Assembly (NCBI GenBank): GCA_030374735.1
Contig: JASCIV010000022.1
Location: 1-64,000 of the forward strand
Direction of reading: 5' to 3'
Source: Gracilaria caudata
Taxonomy: Eukaryota; Rhodophyta; Florideophyceae; Gracilariales; Gracilariaceae
DNA: 64,000 bases
Under the pieces are notes generated by a model. The model had not been told where the DNA came from. It made no database searches and worked only from the letters and a program-made list of their open reading frames with translations. Position 1 is the first letter of the stretch; each line of letters starts with the position of its first letter. Positions 59,263 to 64,000 of this stretch are shown piece by piece. The position numbers were made by a program, and so were the translations under genes.

Positions 59263-60906
59263 TTACTCGCGCCCTATGATTCTCACAGGATGCGCCTCCG
59301 TGTTGAAAACCCACTCCGTCAGTGGCAGTTCCGCCTCACTTCCCGACCGTTCGTCGAACAGCAGATAAAAATACTTGAGAGTCTCCGCCAGAACGAACGA
59401 GTGCAGCTTACCACTGTGGCTCAGTTCGTTACTATCTCCAAGAAGCCCATACGTCGTTGACAGTAGTCCATCCTGCTTGCCCGGTATTTGCGCCCACCGT
59501 CTCATGCTCTGCCACATTTCGCGCCCCATCTGCTTGTACTTGTCACCCGCCAATGGATCGATTTGATCCATGTAGTACAGCGCTTCCACGATTTCCGGCC
59601 GTAGATAACTCACGTCCTGTCCCTTCTTCGGAACAGGTTTGCCAATGAACATTGTAATTTCCCCAGCCAGCCCGTTCTCCACGCCGCGCGTCATGCTGAA
59701 ACAGCTTCTCGTGAGCTTGCGCGCTATGGGAAGGTAATCATTTTCGCCGGTACCATTCACCCCGCCACCCAATCCATGCAGCGCCGCGTACGCAAGCGTG
59801 GCAGGAAAGAAGCACGCCAAGTGGTCCATGTGCTTACGGAACGTTGACGGTTGACCTTGTTTCATCTCGCCAATATACAGGTTATTACTATCGTTTCGAC
59901 TCAAAGTGCGCATAATCGCATGCACAGATCGCTCAAACAATGAACGAAGGATGGCATCATGCCTTCCAGACATGACCCAGTTCTTTGCAAGCATTTCGTA
60001 CAAGGAATCGACAGATCCACCGATCGTAATACGATCGCCGTGGAACTTTCCGTTGGACACGTCGAATGAGGGTGGTACAAGACTGCTCTCTGGATAAGCA
60101 TCCACCAAAACCTTCATGCAGTGATCGACAGCATTTTTATACTTTGGGTCGTTTGAGAAGTGCGACAGAGTGCGAAATTCGAGCTGGAGAGTGCCAACTT
60201 CTGACGCTGTGGAATATGGAGGTAAAGGATTTTCGCGCATTCTATGTTCGATGTTGTCACCTATGAACACCTCGGACGGTGGGCATTTTGTAGCAGTGTT
60301 TTGGAACGCAAGCAACAGCATATCCGCCAACTGAATTGTCTTGTTGAGCCAGAGTCTGTCTCCGGTAAGTTCGTACGCGGAGTTCATACCACCCATGGCG
60401 CGAATGACAAGCTCGAACAGAGAAACAGTTTGTGACACCTGATCAAATCGAAGGGAAGAAGCGGCCCATTGACGTGATGCGTCATACTCTGGCTGCAATC
60501 GCATGATCAACAAGGTATCCAAACTATCCAACGCACTAAGTCCGATGTTAAACCAAGCATTACAACGATCAGTGACAGGTTCAAATTCATCTTGCCCCAT
60601 GCACGAGCGCATATAAGCCCTGTACATGACACGCGTGACATGTCGTACATCCTCTTGAAGCGATTTAAAACTGTCGTTCTCTCCGACGTACAAAACGATT
60701 GGAGAGAGTGCTGAGGACGAAGATGCGGAAAAGCTAAGTACGAGACGAGCTATGAGACAGGCAATGAGTATAGACACTGCAGCGGCGGAAAGAGCGACGG
60801 TAGCGACAGACGAAGCGCGTGAGTGCCGATGCTTTGCGGTAAGGCGCATGAAGCGCAACCGCGAGCGCCAGACGGATGCTTTCAGAGTCTTTGCGCAGTG
60901 AAACAT
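59263..60906 (-). CDS. Class I alpha-1,2-mannosidase (GH47), type II membrane
   Basis: 547 residues. A basic N-terminus and a membrane anchor at about 35-60 (SVATVALSAAAVSILIACLI) put the catalytic domain in the ER or Golgi lumen. GH47 blocks run in order: GLSALDSLDTLLIM, VIRAMGGMNSAYELTGD, a Gly-rich DSLYEMLAKNWVMSGR, LRPEIVEALYYM with a catalytic Glu, SFVLAETLKYFYLLF, and the final Ca2+-binding block FNTEAHP. It trims alpha-1,2-mannose from N-glycans. ER mannosidase I and Golgi mannosidase I cannot be separated from sequence patterns alone. Confidence 0.93.
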   Translation of the reverse strand: MFHCAKTLKASVWRSRLRFMRLTAKHRHSRASSVATVALSAAAVSILIACLIARLVLSFSASSSSALSPIVLYVGENDSFKSLQEDVRHVTRVMYRAYMRSCMGQDEFEPVTDRCNAWFNIGLSALDSLDTLLIMRLQPEYDASRQWAASSLRFDQVSQTVSLFELVIRAMGGMNSAYELTGDRLWLNKTIQLADMLLLAFQNTATKCPPSEVFIGDNIEHRMRENPLPPYSTASEVGTLQLEFRTLSHFSNDPKYKNAVDHCMKVLVDAYPESSLVPPSFDVSNGKFHGDRITIGGSVDSLYEMLAKNWVMSGRHDAILRSLFERSVHAIMRTLSRNDSNNLYIGEMKQGQPSTFRKHMDHLACFFPATLAYAALHGLGGGVNGTGENDYLPIARKLTRSCFSMTRGVENGLAGEITMFIGKPVPKKGQDVSYLRPEIVEALYYMDQIDPLAGDKYKQMGREMWQSMRRWAQIPGKQDGLLSTTYGLLGDSNELSHSGKLHSFVLAETLKYFYLLFDERSGSEAELPLTEWVFNTEAHPVRIIGRE

Positions 60907-61275
60907 AGCGTTAGCAGCAACTCCAAGCTGTGCGGGCAGCTACGGAGCAGGGAGAGCTAAAGCTTAGCTGCTTAACCCGACGGGGGTGAACAACAACGGA
61001 GGGGACGGGTGCGGTGGCAGCGGAACACACACATGCACCAACGTGTTCGGCGTAGGACTACTGTGGCAGGAGGTGGCAAGAGGTGAGGCTTGTGATGTGA
61101 CCCGACCCCCAGTCACTGGGGCTTCACCCAACATTGCTGTATCTCGAAGGGTAACGTATCGAAACAAGGTTTACAGTATGCGCCGCGACGGAGGCACGTG
61201 GCGAACAAAACGCGCCCAAACACCCTCGAGAGGGCTTCTGTAAGCAGAACAACAGAAAGCATACGGTGGTGAACT
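60907..61275. other. Mannosidase promoter region
   Basis: About 370 bp between two leftward genes. No clear TATA box or gene. Confidence 0.4.
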
Positions 61276-63168
61276 TCACGACGATGGGCCCGACTGGCTT
61301 TGGCGCGAGCTCCGTTTCCGCTTTGGGCGCGGCAGTTCGCCCTTCTCCCCAGCATGCGAGATTTCCACGTTCGCTGCACTCTCCGTGTTCTCCGCACTCG
61401 CCGCGCCCGCCGCGCCCTCCTCTTTAGCTCTCATGCTGCTCATTGTGCTCGCGCTGTCACCATCCGCAGCCCTGTCGTCCTTCATCTCTTCGCCTCCCTC
61501 AATCTCGGCGCCGCCCGGTAACTGCGAACGCATTTGCTGTAGCTCCATCTCAGTAAAAGTGTAGCCCTCCTGCTGTAGAACTTGCGGATCAATCCCCGTG
61601 TCTAGCATATCCATCATCGCTTGACGCACCTCTGACGCTTCTTGGAATGTCAGCGGCTGGTCTTCATCCATCTCATTGCGTTTCTTCCTCGTCGATTTTC
61701 TAGTCCTTGTCTTAGGAGCCGTGCTTGCGGATGCAGCTCCCTTTCTCGATCTTCCCACCTTCCTTCTTTGCCCTTTTCCTGCAACGCGCGTACTTGACGC
61801 TTTGACATCCTTCTCTTCGCTGGTCGACGCTTCCTCCAATGCTTCTGTCTTATCCTCACCCGCGTCTACGCCGACTTCCGTCGCTGTCCTCAGTGTCTCT
61901 TCTACGGTGCTATCGTCCGCAGGGCTCTTTTTCCCGCTCTTTCGTTTCACTGATCTCGCCTCACTCTCATCGACCGCCGAAACATCATTGTCGATCACTT
62001 CCTGTTTAGGTTTTCGACTCCGCTTTTTTACAGTGCTCTTTTTTTCTGTTTCCTTAACGCCATCCATTATCACTTTCTCATCGTCTGGCGTTTCGATAGA
62101 ACCCAGAATCTGATCAATAGCCTCTTCACGCCGTTGAATTTCATTTTCTTCCCTGTCCACGGTAGTCTGAGCTTTCTTCAGTCTAGCGCGTATACCATCC
62201 CGCTTCGCCTTCATCTCGCGCTTTAATAACTGCAGCTCGTCAACCTTCTCTTGCGTCATAGCTTCGCTAGCAACTTGAGCTTCACGAACGTCGGCAGACA
62301 ACGCGAGTCGCTCGGCGTTCAAATTGCGTTTAATCTCTTGTAAACTCATCTCCGAACGTGATGCATCGCCTCCTCTCAGTGTAGCATCTTCTGCTTCTGT
62401 GCCAGCTGCAATGGTGTCTGGCATGTTCCCGGTTTGTTGCATCTGTTTTGTCAACAAAGCTTGCTGGTGTTCTAAACGTTGCTTCAGCTTCATTTCAGTG
62501 TCTCTAGCTGTCTCGATCTGCTCGCAGAGTTGATCCAGCAACAAACGCTTCTCAGCAATCTGGGTTTCCACTCGTTGTCGCTCTGCATCAACACGCTCCT
62601 GCTCCTGCGCAGTATCAGAGCGTTTCTGTTGCACTCTACTGAGCGCGCGCTGCAACTTTTGCAGTTGTTGCTGCGCGCTCTGAGCATATTGGTTAGCACT
62701 ATCCATTTTTTGTCGCATTTGATCAGCTTCGGCCACCGCAAGCTGCGCATCCGCTCGCTGGTCAGACACGGCAGTTAGACGATTTTGAGTTTCGTCCAAA
62801 ACCTCCCTACTGATGCGCAAGGCCTCCCTCAACTCTGCGACGGTGCTCTCCGCAGCGTTCAAATCAAGCGTTTGTTTGGCGCCTGCGGCAGACAATCGCG
62901 CCACATTGCGGACAAAATCAGCCAGCAAGGCGGCGGCAGCCAGCAAAACGGCCAACACGGCCTCCGGGCCGTTGAAAATGGCGGGTGTGTCGCGCTTGTT
63001 CACAAGCGGCGCCGGTTTGGAGGCAGCCAACGAAGTGGATGGCGGCGTGCTTGCGGGCTCGGTACACGCGCGAGTGGCGCGCCGTTTGAGCACGCATCTG
63101 GAGACGCACGGCGGCGATCGGGACAGAAGCAACGGGAGCGGGGACGCGAAGCAAACGTGCCACGACAT
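61276..63168 (-). CDS. Plastid-type membrane-anchored coiled-coil protein
   Basis: 630 residues from the second ATG, which begins an acid-poor Ser/Arg/Cys leader typical of plastid import. A hydrophobic segment at about 66-84 (AVLAVLLAAAALLADFV) is followed by about 290 residues of coiled coil (TVAELREALRISREVLDETQ onward). Next is a Lys/Arg-rich, Ser/Glu-rich region with several basic runs (KKRSRKPKQE, KTRTRKSTRKKR), then a Met/Gln/Leu helix (QQEGYTFTEMELQQMRSQLP). The end is acidic then basic. The layout recalls plant MFP1-type envelope or thylakoid filament proteins that contact nucleoid DNA. That resemblance is architectural only. Confidence 0.6.
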   Translation of the reverse strand: MSWHVCFASPLPLLLSRSPPCVSRCVLKRRATRACTEPASTPPSTSLAASKPAPLVNKRDTPAIFNGPEAVLAVLLAAAALLADFVRNVARLSAAGAKQTLDLNAAESTVAELREALRISREVLDETQNRLTAVSDQRADAQLAVAEADQMRQKMDSANQYAQSAQQQLQKLQRALSRVQQKRSDTAQEQERVDAERQRVETQIAEKRLLLDQLCEQIETARDTEMKLKQRLEHQQALLTKQMQQTGNMPDTIAAGTEAEDATLRGGDASRSEMSLQEIKRNLNAERLALSADVREAQVASEAMTQEKVDELQLLKREMKAKRDGIRARLKKAQTTVDREENEIQRREEAIDQILGSIETPDDEKVIMDGVKETEKKSTVKKRSRKPKQEVIDNDVSAVDESEARSVKRKSGKKSPADDSTVEETLRTATEVGVDAGEDKTEALEEASTSEEKDVKASSTRVAGKGQRRKVGRSRKGAASASTAPKTRTRKSTRKKRNEMDEDQPLTFQEASEVRQAMMDMLDTGIDPQVLQQEGYTFTEMELQQMRSQLPGGAEIEGGEEMKDDRAADGDSASTMSSMRAKEEGAAGAASAENTESAANVEISHAGEKGELPRPKRKRSSRQSQSGPSS

Positions 63169-63925
63169 GGCGGACGATGCGCAAGTGAGCACGGTCGCGC
63201 TCGGGGCGGAGGAGATTGGCGAGCGAGGCAATCAGATGCCACCGTGTTGCGCACAAGTCCAAAGAGGTTAGCGTTGTGGCCAACTTTGCCACGTGGCCAC
63301 GATTGTGCATTGGTGGAACGCTGTTTGACAGGTGCGGGAATGACTGTCAGTGCGCTGAGATTTTATTGATGTGGACAACGCGCGAATGACAACTGCACGC
63401 TTGGCTACGCGCTGCGGTAGGCTTTACTCGAGCTGCGGTGTGACTGGCGGCTGCATAACTTGGCGTCGCCGTGAGCGGCGCGTGAGAGAACGCGGGTACC
63501 ACTCGCGGGCGGCAGTGGCGCGTTGAGCTTGATCGGCGCTCAACGGTCAGCTACGCTACTCGTCGGTCAGCTGCGCGGCTCGATGCGAGCAGAAGGCGGG
63601 CGGGACGTTCCGCGAACGACCGTTTGAGGTCTGGGAATGGGCGAATTATTGGAGGTTTACAATTTGGGAGAAAGTAAGCTTTTGGCAGTACGTGCCGCGG
63701 TTAGCAAACGAAGTAGCGACGGCGAGAGAGAAAGACAGAGAGATAGACAGAGAGATGGGAGCGCACATACTGCCATACGTTGGCTGCGTTCAAAACTGCG
63801 GTCTGTGAGGGGAGGTTGGTTTGTTTGGCTCACAAAAACGACACAAATGCGGCACTCAACCGGCAGCAGCACAACGTAGAAAGCAACGACACAATAAACA
63901 CGACCGCGAAGAGATCGAAACGACG
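63169..63925. promoter_or_regulatory. Divergent promoter region at right edge
   Basis: CpG-rich close to the coiled-coil gene, then mixed. A GAGA/GACA low-complexity run lies at 63723-63757. It likely serves the leftward coiled-coil gene and a gene beginning near 63926. Confidence 0.4.
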
Positions 63926-64000
63926 ATGTCTGGTTCACAACGCATCGAACGAGCGGCGAGACTGCCGCCGCATGTGGGAGCGTTCGCGCTCTCGGTCCGG
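63926..64000 (+). CDS. Possible start of a gene running off the right edge
   Basis: An ATG at 63926 opens 25 codons to the window end (begins MSGSQRIERAARLPPHVG). Too little is visible for a function. It is supported only by an open frame and by position after a promoter-like stretch. Confidence 0.25.
   Translation, partial: MSGSQRIERAARLPPHVGAFALSVR

Noticed and set aside
61676..62113. Hydrophobic plus-strand frame opposite the coiled-coil gene
   Set aside because: The apparent Phe/Leu/Ser-rich protein is the complement of a Lys/Glu-rich coiled coil.

Overview
The window looks like nuclear DNA of a photosynthetic eukaryote with compact, nearly intron-free genes, most likely a red alga and probably a florideophyte. 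Pointers are a light-dependent protochlorophyllide reductase and a thioredoxin with plastid-type leaders, a mitochondrial-type ClpB and malate dehydrogenase, R2R3-MYB, PPR, Elongator and queuine-tRNA genes, and two Golgi-type carbohydrate sulfotransferases as expected in an organism with sulfated galactans. I infer the lineage from this mix. No rRNA, tRNA, CRISPR array or bacterial operon was seen.

Layout. 1-10 kb: the 5' part of a PIF/Harbinger-like transposase running off the left edge, a secreted ABM/SnoaL-type protein, two sulfotransferases in divergent pairs with ELP4 and with a GIY-YIG protein that I model with a 107-bp intron. 10-16 kb: an unrecognised acidic/basic protein, a Cys-rich secreted protein modelled with a 93-bp intron, and a membrane protein. 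16-25 kb: clpB, a SANT-like/coiled-coil protein, a possible Fmc1-like LYR protein, a divergent thioredoxin/POR pair, and a paralogue of the unrecognised protein at 10 kb. 25-40 kb: S-adenosylmethionine synthetase, a GT25-like protein, a RING membrane protein, a second SANT-like/coiled-coil protein, a large PPR protein, an R2R3-MYB and a queuine tRNA-ribosyltransferase. 41-64 kb: a double-C2 copine-like protein, cytosolic-type fructose-1,6-bisphosphatase, an ABC half-transporter, malate dehydrogenase, a Hook-like coiled-coil protein, an ER/Golgi class I alpha-mannosidase, a plastid-type coiled-coil protein and several unknowns.

How the genes relate. Genes are independent transcription units, often head-to-head over 160-490 bp, so shared promoters are likely (sulfotransferase/ELP4, GIY-YIG/sulfotransferase, SANT/LYR, thioredoxin/POR). 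Several act in the secretory pathway (two sulfotransferases, GT25-like, GH47 mannosidase). ELP4 and QTRT1 both modify tRNA wobble positions. Gene 5' ends and promoters tend to be GC- and CpG-rich while 3' ends and many spacers are AT-richer. Spacers carry many short perfect inverted repeats. The most novel material is the unrecognised two-member family (10.3-11.1 kb and 23.8-24.6 kb), the paired SANT/coiled-coil proteins, and the intron models that the plain reading frames hide.
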